A stretch of 64,000 bases of DNA from Paenibacillus sp. FJAT-29882 (GCF_001510645.1 NZ_LMVB01000001.1:2552981-2616980), one strand, 5' to 3'; shown: positions 8,422 to 20,066, numbered from the stretch's first letter. The notes: generated from the sequence alone by a model not told the origin. Numbers and translations: made by a program.

Positions 8422-9414
8422 TTAGTTCACCTGGTTATCATTTGGAAATCTCACACCAATTTGTTTACGTGCTTCATCCATAATCTCCATTACATGTAAT
8501 GAAGTGTCCCATGAATTCAGACTTGATTCGGTTTTCCTAGATTGAATCAACTGAATAAATTCAGCCACTTCGTAGTACATCGGCTCCATTTCTTGTTGGA
8601 TACTGACATCTTCGATTGAACCGTCTCGATAACGAATTTCAATCTTCTCAGGGCTCGAGATATGATGGATAACCATCGTAGCATCTTCCCCATGAATTTC
8701 TGAAGGAAGAGTTGAATCGGTAATTTTCGAATACATAACGGTTGCCTGCATCTCATCATAATCTAGTACAATGCTACCTTGTGCATCAGCCCCAGTGTCT
8801 AGTAAATATCCTGAAGCTTTAACTGTATTCGGTTTTCCAAATAACGCGACAAGCGGATAGATTGTATATACACCTAGATCCATCAAGGCTCCTGTTGCAT
8901 ATTCAGGGTTAAATGCATTTAAGACTGTTCCTTTTTTATAGGCATCATACCGCGATGAATACTGGCAATAATTCGCAAAATACGTGCGAACATTTCCAAG
9001 TTTGACCAATTGATCTTGAATCACTTGGTAGTTAGGCATAACGGTTGACTTCATTGCTTCCATTAATACGACATGATTAGATTTAGCCGCTTCCATCATC
9101 GCTTTTACTTCCTTAGCATTCGCTGCAAGTGGTTTTTCACATAGGACATGCTTGCCATGCTTCATGAATAGGATTGCCTGCTCGGCGTGGTATGAGTTGG
9201 GGCTGGCGATATACACCGCATCAATTTCCTCACTTGCTGCCATTTCGTTTAAATCTGTAAACGTTAACTCTACCTCATATTTAGCGGCAAATTCACGTGC
9301 ACGATCTTCCGTACGTGAAAATACGGCCTTTAGGCTGAAATCTTTATGATTACCTGCTGCTCCTAATAATCGTTCTGTAATCCAGTTTGTTCCTACAATA
9401 CCGAATCTAATCAT
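8422..9414 (-). CDS. Gfo/Idh/MocA family NAD(P)-dependent oxidoreductase
   Basis: 330 residues with an N-terminal Rossmann fold ('IRFGIVGTNWI', residues 2-12), the family signature 'LCEKPLAANAKE' (about 90-101) and a C-terminal beta-sheet substrate domain. These enzymes oxidise or reduce sugars, inositols or bile-pigment-type substrates; the substrate is not evident. AAGGAG lies 8 bases before the ATG. It is monocistronic and divergent from the SDR gene at 9678. Confidence 0.85.
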   Translation of the reverse strand: MIRFGIVGTNWITERLLGAAGNHKDFSLKAVFSRTEDRAREFAAKYEVELTFTDLNEMAASEEIDAVYIASPNSYHAEQAILFMKHGKHVLCEKPLAANAKEVKAMMEAAKSNHVVLMEAMKSTVMPNYQVIQDQLVKLGNVRTYFANYCQYSSRYDAYKKGTVLNAFNPEYATGALMDLGVYTIYPLVALFGKPNTVKASGYLLDTGADAQGSIVLDYDEMQATVMYSKITDSTLPSEIHGEDATMVIHHISSPEKIEIRYRDGSIEDVSIQQEMEPMYYEVAEFIQLIQSRKTESSLNSWDTSLHVMEIMDEARKQIGVRFPNDNQVN

Positions 9415-9677
9415 ATTCGCACTCCTTTAATTTTGAATTTGTAAATGCATCATAACTACTTTATAGTACCCTCAAACCTTCAATGACGCTATTTATTAAG
9501 ATACGTCAGATGAAAATTTTTTTATCTAAAGCACTTGAAATAACTTTTATCAATGAGATGGTTTCGCCTTCAGAGAAATGGGGAAAATATAACTAGTAAC
9601 TAATTCAAAATATTCATGAATAAAAATTCTTAAATTGTCTACTGTAATTTTTGAAAATAAAAAGGAGTTGAGTAGTA

Positions 9678-10463
9678 GTGGAAAAGTTCATGAAGAATCA
9701 AGTGGCCGTTATTACAGGAGGGAGCTCTGGGATCGGAAGAGGGGCAGCCTTAAAACTAGCAGAACAAGGCGCAAAGATTGCACTGATTGATCGAACCTAC
9801 GAAAATGCTCTCAAAGTAAAAAAAGAAATCGAAGCAATAGGAAATGAAGTCATCATTGTCAAAACAGATGTATCACAACCTAAACAAGTCGAGAATGCTT
9901 TCAAAGAGGTAATGGAAAAATGGGATAAAATTAATATCGTGTTTGCGAATGCAGGTATTAATGGTGTGAAGGCACCAATTGAAAATATTACACCTGAAGA
10001 TTGGGATGACACAATTCATACGAATTTGCGGGGAACCTTCTTAACCGTGAAATATGCGATTCCTTATCTTAAAGAAAATGGCGGTAGCATTATCATAACA
10101 AGCTCTATTAACGGGAATCGGACATTCAAAAACTTCGGCTTCGCAGCATATAGCACAACAAAAGCCGGACAAGTGGCGTTCGGAAAAATGGCGGCACTAG
10201 AGCTTGCACAATATAAAATCCGGGTTAACATGATCTGCCCTGGTGCCATTGACACGAACATCGATGACAATACATACCCTGATGAAGAAAACTTGAAGAA
10301 AATCATAATTCCTATTGAATATCCAGAAGGAGCACAACCATTAGAACAAAAATCAGGGACTGTAGAACAAGTTGGCGAACTCGTTCTTTTTTTGGCATCC
10401 GACCTATCTTCACATATTACCGGAACAGAAATTTATATTGACGGTGCAGAATCATTATTATAA
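9678..10463 (+). CDS. Short-chain dehydrogenase/reductase (SDR)
   Basis: 261 residues with all classical SDR motifs: TGGSSGIGRG cofactor loop (about 13-22), NAG at the end of beta-4, active-site Ser in 'SSINGN', YSTTK (Tyr-x3-Lys) and the C-terminal 'TGTEIYIDGA'. The start is GTG at 9678 with AAGGAG 10 bases upstream; an ATG at 9690 is possible. The substrate is unknown. The Asp before the cofactor helix ('ALIDRT') favours NAD(H) over NADP(H). Confidence 0.85.
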   Translation: MEKFMKNQVAVITGGSSGIGRGAALKLAEQGAKIALIDRTYENALKVKKEIEAIGNEVIIVKTDVSQPKQVENAFKEVMEKWDKINIVFANAGINGVKAPIENITPEDWDDTIHTNLRGTFLTVKYAIPYLKENGGSIIITSSINGNRTFKNFGFAAYSTTKAGQVAFGKMAALELAQYKIRVNMICPGAIDTNIDDNTYPDEENLKKIIIPIEYPEGAQPLEQKSGTVEQVGELVLFLASDLSSHITGTEIYIDGAESLL

Positions 10464-10519
10464 TCGCCGTAATAATGACAAATTCTTGAAGACTTTTACG
10501 ATATTTTTTGTTTCCAATC

Positions 10520-10562
10520 AAGCCTGTTTTTAAAAAGGAAGATCTTTAACAGGCTTAGGTTC
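10520..10562 (+). terminator. Intrinsic terminator between SDR and proline dehydrogenase genes
   Basis: AAGCCTGTT (10520-10528) pairs with AACAGGCTT (10548-10556), followed by a T-rich stretch. It lies between convergent genes. Confidence 0.75.
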
Positions 10563-10564
10563 TT

Positions 10565-11479
10565 TTATTTTGAAAATAAACCCTTAATCCCAAATAATAC
10601 ATTCTGCGGTCTTTCAGCCATTCTCCGCATAAAGTATGCAAACCAATCATCGCCAAATGGAATATAAATACGCATCGTATAGCCTTCCTGCGCCAAACTC
10701 ACTTGCATATCTTGTCTAAATCCAAAAAGCATTTGAAATTCAAATTGATCTTTCGGTATGTTATTTTCTTTGGCTAATTGTTTTACTTTTTCGATAATCT
10801 CATGATCATGTGAAGCAATTGCCGTATAACTTCCGCTTAGTAAATGGGTTTTAATGATCTTCAAATAATTATCATCTACATCTTTCTTAGTCTGGTAAGC
10901 TACCTCAGGAGATTCTTTGTAGGCTCCTTTTACTAACCGAAGACGGGCGCCTTCTAAATCCAATACATCCTGATTCGCACGAAATAAATAAGCTTGGATA
11001 ACAGTTCCAACATTATCGTATAGTTCACGGAGTTCCTTAAAAATATCCAGTGTGATTTGGCAATGCGCGTAATCCTCCATGTCTATTCGAACAAAATTAT
11101 TAGTTTGCTTTGCAGTTTCCAAAATTCGTTTCATATTTTGAATGCAAAAATCCCGATCAATATCCAAGCCCAGCTGTGTCATCTTAACGGATAAATGACT
11201 GCTCACTCCAGTTCGTGCGATAGATTCCAATGTTTTTACATTATACTCTGTGGCTTCAATGGCCTCTTCTTTACTTGAAACGAATTCACCTAAATGATCA
11301 AGTGTGCATACTAAACCTTTTTCATTAAGTTCTTGAGCTGTTTTCATGGCGCTCTCAATTGTCACACCTGCAACTACTTGTGATGCACCGAACCTGAGCC
11401 CCCATTTCTTCGCCGCCTTGTTTAATAGTATATTTCGAGAAACCCTTAAGAAGAAATTTTTCGAAAGGTTAGCCAGCAT
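10565..11479 (-). CDS. putB: Proline dehydrogenase (FAD-dependent, monofunctional)
   Basis: 304-residue flavoenzyme that oxidises L-proline to pyrroline-5-carboxylate and passes electrons to the quinone pool. The family beta/alpha barrel is recognisable from 'LDHLGE', 'FVRIDMEDYAHCQ' (FAD/proline region), 'LRLVKGAYKE' (conserved Lys-Gly-Ala-Tyr), and the C-terminal 'YIPFGDDWFAYFMRR' with the paired arginines that bind the proline carboxylate. A GGGGG Shine-Dalgarno sequence places the start at the ATG 11477-11479, not at the ORF start 11560. It lies 89 bp downstream of the P5C dehydrogenase gene, forming a proline-catabolic operon. Confidence 0.93.
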   Translation of the reverse strand: MLANLSKNFFLRVSRNILLNKAAKKWGLRFGASQVVAGVTIESAMKTAQELNEKGLVCTLDHLGEFVSSKEEAIEATEYNVKTLESIARTGVSSHLSVKMTQLGLDIDRDFCIQNMKRILETAKQTNNFVRIDMEDYAHCQITLDIFKELRELYDNVGTVIQAYLFRANQDVLDLEGARLRLVKGAYKESPEVAYQTKKDVDDNYLKIIKTHLLSGSYTAIASHDHEIIEKVKQLAKENNIPKDQFEFQMLFGFRQDMQVSLAQEGYTMRIYIPFGDDWFAYFMRRMAERPQNVLFGIKGLFSK

Positions 11480-11568
11480 ATTGATTCCCCCTGAATCATT
11501 ATGGGTGATAGAGGTACTAATGGGTAGTAAGTAGTGGAGATTACCACCCATCTGATTCATCTATTATT

Positions 11569-13116
11569 TCATAAAGTTTCGCTCGTTGTTTTTGCTTGCA
11601 TATGCAAAATCAAATAATCCGGACCACCAGCTTTTGAATCCGTTCCTGACATGTTGAAGCCGCCAAATGGCTGGTAGCCAACAATAGCTCCTGTACAAAC
11701 TCTGTTAAAATACAAATTTCCGACGTGAAATTCTTTTTTTGCTCTTTGGATATGATGACGATTATTAGAGATTAATGCACCAGTTAAGCCATAATCTGTG
11801 TTATTAGCAATCTCCATCATATGATCGAAATCACGCGCTTTGCAAAAGCCGACAACAGGTCCGAAGATTTCTTCCTGCATTAAACGCGATTTTTCATCTA
11901 AATCAGCAATAATCGTCGGTTGAATGAAGTATCCCTTAGAACTGTCTCCTACACCGCCAAGCCTTAACTTCCCTTCGTGCTTTCCAATTTCAATATAATT
12001 CATAATTTTATTATAGGAAGCCTGATCAATGACTGGCCCCATATAATGGCTCAATTTTACTGGATTGCCTACTGTTAATTCTTTCGTTAATGCCACTGCT
12101 TTTTCTAATACTTCATCATATACATCTTGATGAACAACTGCGCGAGAACCAGCAGAGCACTTTTGGCCTGAGTACCCGAATGCAGATTTGACAACGGAAG
12201 CAGCGGCAAGATCTAAGTCTGCATCACAATCTACAACTACCGTGTCTTTCCCCCCCATTTCTGCGATTACACGTTTCAACCAAATTTGTCCCGGTTGAAC
12301 CTTAGCGGCACGCTCATAAATCCGGCAGCCTACTTCACGTGAACCAGTAAAGCTTATAAAGCGCGTTTTTGGATGATCAACTAAATAATCTCCAATTTCA
12401 CTACCGCTTCCCGGAATATAGTTGATAACACCAGCAGGCAAACCTGCTTCTTCTAATACTTCCACGAATTTCGCAGCAATAACTGGTGTAGTATTTGCTG
12501 GCTTTAATAAAATGGTATTTCCTGCGACAATTGCAGCTGCTGCAGTTCCAGCCATAATGGCTAATGGAAAGTTAAATGGTGAAATAATCACACCGACCCC
12601 TAATGGAATATACGTGTACTGATTAATTTCTCCTGTGCGACTTTGGACTTCTTTGCCACTGCTAAGCTCAATCATTTGCCGTGCATAATATTCGAGAAAA
12701 TCAATCGCTTCTGCTGTGTCGGCATCCGCCTCATTCCAAGGTTTACCGGCCTCTTTTACAAGATAGCTAGAAAATTCATGCTTGCGGCGGCGGATAATCG
12801 CTGCTGCACGGAATAATACGGTAGCACGTTCTTTGGGATCTTGATTGCTCCATGATTTAAAAGAGGAAAGCGCATTCTGCATGGCTTTTTCCGCTAACTC
12901 TTGATTGGCTTTTGAAACACTACCAATTACTTCTTCTTTAACAGCCGGATTATAGGATATAATTTGCTCTTCTGTTTTAAATCGTTCTCCGCCAATAATC
13001 ACCGGATATTCTTTCCCTAGTTCTGATTGGACAAATGCTAATGCTTTTTCAAAGTCTTGTTTATTTTTTTCAATTGAGAAATCAGTGAATGGTTCATGCT
13101 TATATATGGTTGTCAT
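11569..13116 (-). CDS. pruA: 1-pyrroline-5-carboxylate dehydrogenase (RocA/PutC type)
   Basis: 515 residues, the exact length of B. subtilis RocA. It oxidises glutamate semialdehyde to glutamate with NAD. Aldehyde-dehydrogenase motifs are complete: '[11 protein letters not shown]' (cofactor), 'FTGSREVG', catalytic Glu in 'AEMGGKD' and nucleophile Cys in '[12 protein letters not shown]'. GGAGGGGG before the ATG at 13116 sets the start. It is first in a two-gene operon with proline dehydrogenase, so proline can be used as carbon and nitrogen source. Confidence 0.93.
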   Translation of the reverse strand: MTTIYKHEPFTDFSIEKNKQDFEKALAFVQSELGKEYPVIIGGERFKTEEQIISYNPAVKEEVIGSVSKANQELAEKAMQNALSSFKSWSNQDPKERATVLFRAAAIIRRRKHEFSSYLVKEAGKPWNEADADTAEAIDFLEYYARQMIELSSGKEVQSRTGEINQYTYIPLGVGVIISPFNFPLAIMAGTAAAAIVAGNTILLKPANTTPVIAAKFVEVLEEAGLPAGVINYIPGSGSEIGDYLVDHPKTRFISFTGSREVGCRIYERAAKVQPGQIWLKRVIAEMGGKDTVVVDCDADLDLAAASVVKSAFGYSGQKCSAGSRAVVHQDVYDEVLEKAVALTKELTVGNPVKLSHYMGPVIDQASYNKIMNYIEIGKHEGKLRLGGVGDSSKGYFIQPTIIADLDEKSRLMQEEIFGPVVGFCKARDFDHMMEIANNTDYGLTGALISNNRHHIQRAKKEFHVGNLYFNRVCTGAIVGYQPFGGFNMSGTDSKAGGPDYLILHMQAKTTSETL

Positions 13117-13526
13117 GGTTAACCCCCTCCATAATGTACTCAATCTTCCATATTCTATATACTTGCAAGTTCCGTGCTAACTTCGTCATATCAAGAAAAT
13201 CAGCTCTATTCTTTCTTTTAATTACAAGCCCTTACTCTATATATGTACGAGGTGATAGCTACAAAAATGAATACAATATGTATATGATCCAAACATCGTT
13301 CATACAAACATACATGCACACTCGAATAACTTGTTGCCGTTTTAAAAACTTTTATGGAATACGATCAAAGTCTAGTTTAGTGAGAGAAGAAATGTAAAAG
13401 GATTTCAGACAAAAAGTTCTTACTTCAAATCAATGCACTTAAACCAAAATTCCAAAACATCCATCGGCTCTTCTCACATATGTGCACGATATAACTTCAC
13501 ATCGATTGCGTTTGTATTTTCAGATA
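13117..13526. other. Intergenic region upstream of the proline operon
   Basis: About 410 bp with no convincing ORF, RNA or repeat. It must hold the promoter of the proline operon, but I cannot pick out an operator with confidence. Confidence 0.4.
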
Positions 13527-13583
13527 ACAAAAAAAAGGGTCAAACCTCGTCACTACTACATACAGTAGCGCGAGGCCTGACCC
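13527..13583 (-). terminator. Terminator of hmp (family A hairpin, copy 2)
   Basis: On the minus strand a long interrupted stem (GGGTCAGGCCTCG...CGAGGTTTGACCC, inner CTACT/AGTAG) is followed by eight T's, 9 bp after the hmp stop. The core matches the family A repeats, suggesting these are exapted terminators. Confidence 0.9.
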
Positions 13584-13591
13584 ACCATATA

Positions 13592-14806
13592 TTATCCCAA
13601 CTGTATAGCTGGTCCAAAAAATTCAAAATGGATTTGTTCTTGTGCAATTCCACGATCCTTCAGTAAACCTAACATCGCCTGAATGAACGGAACTGGTCCG
13701 CAAATATAATAATCTGCCTTTTCGTTCACTTCAAGACGGTTTAACAACTCAGTGTCTACATAGCCTTCTTTTTCAAAATAGGCTTCGTTCCGATCATCAT
13801 CACTTGGATTAGAATAAGCGAAAGATAAACGATAGTCGATAATAGCGTCTTTTATCGCTGTTAATTCATCCTTAAATGCTTGAGCTGTACCATTTTGTGA
13901 AGCCTGGACAAATGTTACATTTCGCTCAGGCTGTTTATCAGCAATGGCTTGAACCATACTCATTAGCGGTGTGATTCCAACGCCGCCACCTAAGAAAACA
14001 ACGGGTGTATTTTGTTCAAGATTAAGAGTGAAATCTCCCGCTGGTGCTGTAAGTTCAATCAAATCCCCTACATTCTTGTGATCATGCAAGAAGTTCGATG
14101 CTTTTCCTTCTGGGGTGTTTGGTATAGCCTCTCTTTTGACAGAAATTCTATAGCTATCTTGGCCTGGTGCAGCAGATAGGCTGTATTGACGATTCATCAA
14201 ATATTCTTCTCCTGGGATTTTGATTCTAACTGTAACGTATTGTCCCGGTTGAAAATCCGGTAGAACTTTCCCATCAGCAGCCTTCAAATAAAATGAAGTA
14301 ATAACCGAACTTTCTTTCACTTTATCAGCAATTATGAAATCTTTGAAATCAAGCCAACCGCCTTCTTGGTTTGTCGCTTCTTCATACATTTCTTTTTCAA
14401 TGTCGATAAAGACTTGAGCAATGACGCCATACGCTTCGCCCCAAGCTTGTAAAATTTCTTCAGTTGCAGCATCACCTAACACTTCTTTAATTGCTGCTAA
14501 TAAGTATTTTCCTACAATCGGATAATGTTCAGGCTTTACAGTTAAGCTGCGATGTTTTTGTGCGATTTGTTTGACAACTGGAATAATCGCGCCAAGATTG
14601 TCAATATGTTTGGCTGCTGCAAGCACGGTATTCGCTAATGCTGTCTGTTGGCGACCTCTTGTCTGATTCGTTTGATTAAAAATATTTAATAATTGCGGAT
14701 AATCTACAAATAAATGTTTATAAAAAATCGTCGTAATCTCGATACCTTTCATTTCTAATGCAGGGATTGTTGCTTTTACGATGTCTTTTGTCTGTTGAGA
14801 TAACAT
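13592..14806 (-). CDS. hmp: Flavohaemoglobin, nitric oxide dioxygenase
   Basis: 404 residues with three domains: an N-terminal globin (about 1-140, proximal-His region 'QKHRSLTVKPEHY'), an FAD domain with 'RQYSLS' (about 205-210) and an NAD domain ('VFLGGGVGITPLMSM', 'YICGPVPFIQAM'). It converts NO and O2 to nitrate using NADPH/NADH. GAGGGG before the ATG at 14804-14806 sets the start; the ORF's upstream residues are not translated. It is divergent from nsrR, with NsrR-like half-sites between them, which implies NO-induced expression. Confidence 0.95.
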   Translation of the reverse strand: MLSQQTKDIVKATIPALEMKGIEITTIFYKHLFVDYPQLLNIFNQTNQTRGRQQTALANTVLAAAKHIDNLGAIIPVVKQIAQKHRSLTVKPEHYPIVGKYLLAAIKEVLGDAATEEILQAWGEAYGVIAQVFIDIEKEMYEEATNQEGGWLDFKDFIIADKVKESSVITSFYLKAADGKVLPDFQPGQYVTVRIKIPGEEYLMNRQYSLSAAPGQDSYRISVKREAIPNTPEGKASNFLHDHKNVGDLIELTAPAGDFTLNLEQNTPVVFLGGGVGITPLMSMVQAIADKQPERNVTFVQASQNGTAQAFKDELTAIKDAIIDYRLSFAYSNPSDDDRNEAYFEKEGYVDTELLNRLEVNEKADYYICGPVPFIQAMLGLLKDRGIAQEQIHFEFFGPAIQLG

Positions 14807-14832
14807 ATTTTGTTCCCCTCTCAAAACCATTA

Positions 14833-14956
14833 TTTAAAATACATCTTTATAATAAAATGAGGAACTATTTAAAGCAATACTTTACATACATCTTTTAGCT
14901 TCCCCAATACAAATGTTTATAAAGCTGTCACAATTATGCTAAGATGTAGACATCAT
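14833..14956. promoter_or_regulatory. hmp-nsrR intergenic control region with NsrR-like half-sites
   Basis: TTTAAAATACATCTT at 14833-14847 (reverse complement AAGATGTATTTTAAA) matches the known NsrR half-site AAGATGyATTT. A second AAGATGT with an inverted ACATCAT is at 14941-14956, close to the nsrR start. Binding is inferred from the motif and from the divergent arrangement. Confidence 0.6.
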
Positions 14957-14978
14957 ATTTTAGTGAGGGATTACCAAC

Positions 14979-15431
14979 ATGCGATTAACCAGTTATTCTG
15001 ACTATTCGTTACGGGTATTATTATATTTAGCCATTAACAAACCAGATCAATTAGTAACCATTAAAGAGATTTCGGAAGCCTACTCTATTTCTAGTAACCA
15101 TTTAATGAAAATTACCTTTAATCTTGGTAAAATGGGATACCTTGAAACAGTACGAGGGAGAAATGGGGGAATTCGGCTTGCAAAAAGTCCCGCAGATATT
15201 AATATTGGGACGCTTGTTCGAAAAACCGAGGAAGACTTTTATATCGTAGAATGTTTTAATGGAGAGGGAAATAACTGCGTTATCTCACCTGTTTGTTCAC
15301 TTAAGCATATGCTTAATGAAGCACTGCAAGCCTTCTTTTCTGTGCTTGATCAGTACACACTTTCCGACATGACCATGAATAAAACAGTCCTTAAAGATTA
15401 CTTTGACCAGGCAATAAGTCATAAAGATTGA
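14979..15431 (+). CDS. nsrR: Rrf2-family nitric-oxide-sensing repressor NsrR
   Basis: 150 residues: winged-helix DNA-binding domain (about 1-65; recognition helix near 'SISSNHLMKI'), then a loop with Cys92, Cys100 and Cys106. These are the same positions that ligate the [4Fe-4S] cluster in B. subtilis NsrR, where NO attack releases DNA. It is transcribed away from its target hmp. Confidence 0.92.
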   Translation: MRLTSYSDYSLRVLLYLAINKPDQLVTIKEISEAYSISSNHLMKITFNLGKMGYLETVRGRNGGIRLAKSPADINIGTLVRKTEEDFYIVECFNGEGNNCVISPVCSLKHMLNEALQAFFSVLDQYTLSDMTMNKTVLKDYFDQAISHKD

Positions 15432-15449
15432 TATTATCGAAGCTTCAAA

Positions 15450-15491
15450 GTAACACTTCTTATATTTCAAAGAGAAGTGTTGCTTTTTTTT
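15450..15491 (+). terminator. Intrinsic terminator of nsrR
   Basis: Stem GTAACACTTCT/AGAAGTGTTGC followed by eight T's. Confidence 0.9.
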
Positions 15492-15652
15492 GTAAAGCGT
15501 GTGAACATGCAAATTTACTGATGTTTATTCGCTCTCCTCTACATATATAGCATTGCAAATTAACTCAAAATTCAATATATTTATTTTATGATAATAAGCG
15601 CCACACAATCTATCATACGTATATCACTTTGAATTGAAATGAGGTGCGTTAC

Positions 15653-16615
15653 ATGAAGCCGATTTTATTAGGAATTTTTGCGGCATTCTTTTTTGCCTTT
15701 ACTTTTGTCCTAAATCATGCGATGGAATTGTCAGGAGGAAGCTGGATTTGGAGTGCATCGCTGCGCTATATCTTTATGGTTCCCTTTCTTCTAATCATAG
15801 TTGTCGCTAGAAAAAATCTTCGCCCGCTTCTTAAGGCAATGAAAGAACAGCCCAAAACATGGCTGTTGTGGAGTTTTGTCGGCTTCGGATTATTTTATGC
15901 GCCATTATGCTTTGCTGCTGCCTATTCGCCAGGCTGGTTAATCGCAGCAACCTGGCAAATGACAATCATTTCCGGAATGCTGCTTGGCCCCCTATTTTTA
16001 GAAACGATTCAAACAAAGAATGGAATTGTACAAACACGGGGAAAAATCCCATTAAAAGGGTTGATGCTTTCCTTTATTATTTTACTAGGAATCATTCTTA
16101 TTCAACTAGAACAGGCGAGTACAATTTCAGTGTCTACGCTTATTCTAGGTATCATTCCAGTATTAGTTGCATCATTTGCCTATCCACTCGGAAATCGAAA
16201 AATGATGGATGCTTGTCAAGATCGTCTTGATGCCTATCAGAGAGTCTTAGGCATGACGCTAGCCAGTCTTCCATTTTGGCTTTTGCTTTCCATTTACGGA
16301 TTATTCACTGTCGGGGTTCCAAGCAGAGAACAAACCAGTCAATCTGTCATAGTTGCGCTTACATCCGGTGTAATCGCAACAGTACTCTTTTTTTATGCAA
16401 CCGATTTAGTCAGAGGTAATATGCAGAAGCTGGCAGCCGTCGAAGCTACACAATCCATGGAAGTGCTCTTTACACTTGTCGGAGAAGTAATCTTCTTATC
16501 CATTGCACTGCCATCCCACTCATCTTGGCTTGGTATTGGTATTGTTGTGTTTGGAATGGTCCTACATAGTTATGCATCACATACTAAAAAACAACCAAAG
16601 CCAGCCAGTATTTAG
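15653..16615 (+). CDS. EamA/EmrE-type drug-metabolite exporter, ten predicted membrane helices
   Basis: 320 residues, almost wholly hydrophobic, with two repeats of the DMT-superfamily fold; the first begins 'GIFAAFFFAFTFVLNHAMEL' and the second near residue 165. It corresponds to the 'multidrug resistance efflux transporter' branch (PF13536). Substrate unknown. GAGGTG precedes the ATG at 15653; the upstream GTG at 15644 lies within the Shine-Dalgarno sequence and is rejected. Monocistronic. Confidence 0.75.
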   Translation: MKPILLGIFAAFFFAFTFVLNHAMELSGGSWIWSASLRYIFMVPFLLIIVVARKNLRPLLKAMKEQPKTWLLWSFVGFGLFYAPLCFAAAYSPGWLIAATWQMTIISGMLLGPLFLETIQTKNGIVQTRGKIPLKGLMLSFIILLGIILIQLEQASTISVSTLILGIIPVLVASFAYPLGNRKMMDACQDRLDAYQRVLGMTLASLPFWLLLSIYGLFTVGVPSREQTSQSVIVALTSGVIATVLFFYATDLVRGNMQKLAAVEATQSMEVLFTLVGEVIFLSIALPSHSSWLGIGIVVFGMVLHSYASHTKKQPKPASI

Positions 16616-16656
16616 CAAGAAGTGCATTATAATTAAATGGATACTCCCGTTCAATG

Positions 16657-16710
16657 AAGAGCCCTAAACTAGAATAACAAGTTCAATTCTAGTTTAGGGC
16701 TCTTCTTTTT
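16657..16710 (+). terminator. Intrinsic terminator of the DMT exporter gene
   Basis: A perfect 19-bp stem (AAGAGCCCTAAACTAGAAT and complement, 16657-16675/16686-16704) followed by a T-rich tail. Confidence 0.92.
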
Positions 16711-16716
16711 GTGGCA

Positions 16717-16762
16717 AAGGGGTGGGGCTTCTAAAAAATCAGCTCTGAGCCACCACTTTCAT
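16717..16762 (-). repeat. Dispersed repeat, family C (copy 2, inverted)
   Basis: Reverse complement reads GTGGTGGCTCAGAGCTGAtt followed by AGAAGCCCCACCCCTTT, matching the right half of the family C copies at 4849 and 37681. Confidence 0.6.
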
Positions 16763-16828
16763 AAGGTGAAACAATTTTTAGAACCTGATCCTTTTTCATC
16801 GTTTTTGTTTTAGAACAGACACTTATAG

Positions 16829-17014
16829 TGCGTGTTCAAAAAGGAAGATAAAAAGAGCTAAGAAGTTCGAGGAGCGCATCTCGAGAGGACCGGACTTGCA
16901 CAGGATGTGCTGACTTCTGTGTTGCGCACAGGACGTGCGCGGTTTTAACAGAAGGTCATTCATGAGCTTTGCTGCAATTCGACAGCCATTTTTACCGGAC
17001 TTTTTGAACATCCT
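16829..17014. mobile_element. MITE-like element, family D (copy 1)
   Basis: A 186-bp noncoding element with terminal inverted repeats (TGCGTGTTCAAAAAG at the left, complement of AGGATGTTCAAAAAG at the right). It is flanked by perfect 7-bp direct repeats CTTATAG (16822-16828 and 17015-17021), the expected footprint of transposition. Inside are small hairpins such as GCACAGGATGTGC and GCGCACAGGACGTGCGC. It sits 17 bp past the glpK stop. Copies at 37866 and 48088. Confidence 0.7.
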
Positions 17015-17037
17015 CTTATAGATGTTCTTGGTGAAAA

Positions 17038-18552
<1,515 letters not shown>

Positions 18553-18649
18553 TTACAACTATTTTGAATGTATCTGTTTCAATAACTTGTTTCATACTTA
18601 AAAGCATATGCTAATCTTAATAATACCAAGCATGTAACTTTCACACCTC

Positions 18650-18688
18650 AAAAAAAGCCTATAGAGAAATTAAATTCCCCATAAGCTC
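18650..18688 (-). terminator. Intrinsic terminator of the NADH oxidase gene
   Basis: An imperfect stem AGCTTATGGGGAATT/AATTTCTCTATAGGCT on the minus strand runs into seven T's. It separates nox from glpK. Confidence 0.8.
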
Positions 18689-18731
18689 CTATTTATCATT
18701 TATCACATGAATGCAATTTTTACAAAAATCA

Positions 18732-20066
18732 TTACTTTTCCATCGCTTGTAAGCCAGCTTGATTCAGGATGTTCATCGGTTTATTAAAATGCGGTTGGAA
18801 AAAGAAATCCACATAGGCCAGTTCTTCCATTGTCATTTCATTTTGAATACAAACAGACATCGTGTTGATCGATTGCGTCATATCGGCTTTTGAAATGACT
18901 TGGGCACCGACGATACGGTTTGTTTCAACTTCATAAACTACTTTTAACATCACTTCTTCGTAACTCGGCATAAATTCAGGGCGATTGTTTTCTTTGATTG
19001 TGATACTTTTCACATTCATATTTACATGTTTTGCAGCTGTTTCAGTAAGCCCTGTTGAGGCCATATTATATCCATAAATATGCAAGCCAGAAGTTCCTTG
19101 AGTACCGATATATTTGCTAGTTGGTTCCAATAGATTTTTCGCCACTAAAGTTCCCATACGGACAGCATTGGTTGCAAGTGGGATATAAGCATGCTGTTTA
19201 GTTGGATTATACATAATTGCACAGCTGTCTCCAGCAGCAAACACTTGCTCTTTACTTGATTGCATGTATTCATTTACTTTAATTGCCCCGTTTGGAAGCA
19301 TATCCACTTGCCCTTTTAAAAGATCAGTATTTGGACGGAAACCTACGCAAAGAATCACAAGATCAGCCTCATATTCTCCTTTTGTAGTAACTACTTTTGC
19401 TACTTTTCCGTTTTCTCCTTCGAAACGAGTAACAGTTTGATTCAATGCCATGTTTACACCATGTTTGATTAATTCCGCTTCAATCATATCAGTATATTCC
19501 GCGTCTAAATATTTACTTAAAATGCGTTCTTCCCCATCGATAAAGGTTACTTCTTTCCCATATACTTCAAATGCTTCGACAAGTTCGACGCCAATATACC
19601 CAGCGCCGATTACCGCAATTTTCTTTGCTTGCTTTGCTTTTTCAATAATTTGATTGGCATGATAAAAGTTTTTACATAATACAATATTGTCTTGCTTGAT
19701 TCCTTGAATGTTCGGGATAACCGGCCAAGAACCCGTAGTCATGATTAATTTATCAAATGTGTCTTCGAATACTTCTTCTGTTTCTAGATTTTTAGCTATT
19801 ACGATATTCTTATCTGTATCAATAGTTAACACTTCATGCTTCATCTTCATATTGGCTCCGAGCTTTGTAAGTTCATTTGGAGAAGAATAGAATAAGCCGT
19901 TTGGATCTTTCGCCACTCCACCAACATAAAGAGCAATGCCGCAAGATAAAAAAGATACATTATCATTTTTCTCATACACCGTAATTTCCACTTCAGGGTA
20001 TAGTGCTACTATATTTTTAACTGCTGCTGTTCCTGCATGAGTACATCCAACCACTGCTACTTTCAT
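18732..20066 (-). CDS. nox: NADH oxidase / CoA-disulfide-reductase family flavoprotein
   Basis: 444 residues of the class III disulfide-reductase fold: FAD-binding start 'MKVAVVGCTHAGTAAV', NAD-binding 'KKIAVIGAGYIGVELVEAF' and 'VFAAGDSCAI'. A single redox cysteine, Cys42 in 'SFLSCGIA', is the position used by water-forming NADH oxidases. It probably regenerates NAD+ by reducing O2 to water; CoA-disulfide reduction is the alternative. AGGAGG before the ATG at 20064-20066 sets the start; 84 codons of open frame upstream are promoter DNA. Twin Rex boxes upstream support a role in NADH balance. Confidence 0.88.
   Translation of the reverse strand: MKVAVVGCTHAGTAAVKNIVALYPEVEITVYEKNDNVSFLSCGIALYVGGVAKDPNGLFYSSPNELTKLGANMKMKHEVLTIDTDKNIVIAKNLETEEVFEDTFDKLIMTTGSWPVIPNIQGIKQDNIVLCKNFYHANQIIEKAKQAKKIAVIGAGYIGVELVEAFEVYGKEVTFIDGEERILSKYLDAEYTDMIEAELIKHGVNMALNQTVTRFEGENGKVAKVVTTKGEYEADLVILCVGFRPNTDLLKGQVDMLPNGAIKVNEYMQSSKEQVFAAGDSCAIMYNPTKQHAYIPLATNAVRMGTLVAKNLLEPTSKYIGTQGTSGLHIYGYNMASTGLTETAAKHVNMNVKSITIKENNRPEFMPSYEEVMLKVVYEVETNRIVGAQVISKADMTQSINTMSVCIQNEMTMEELAYVDFFFQPHFNKPMNILNQAGLQAMEK

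Noticed and set aside
13089-13397. 102-codon plus-strand ORF upstream of the proline operon
   Set aside because: No ribosome site, no recognisable motif, and its start lies inside the P5C dehydrogenase gene.
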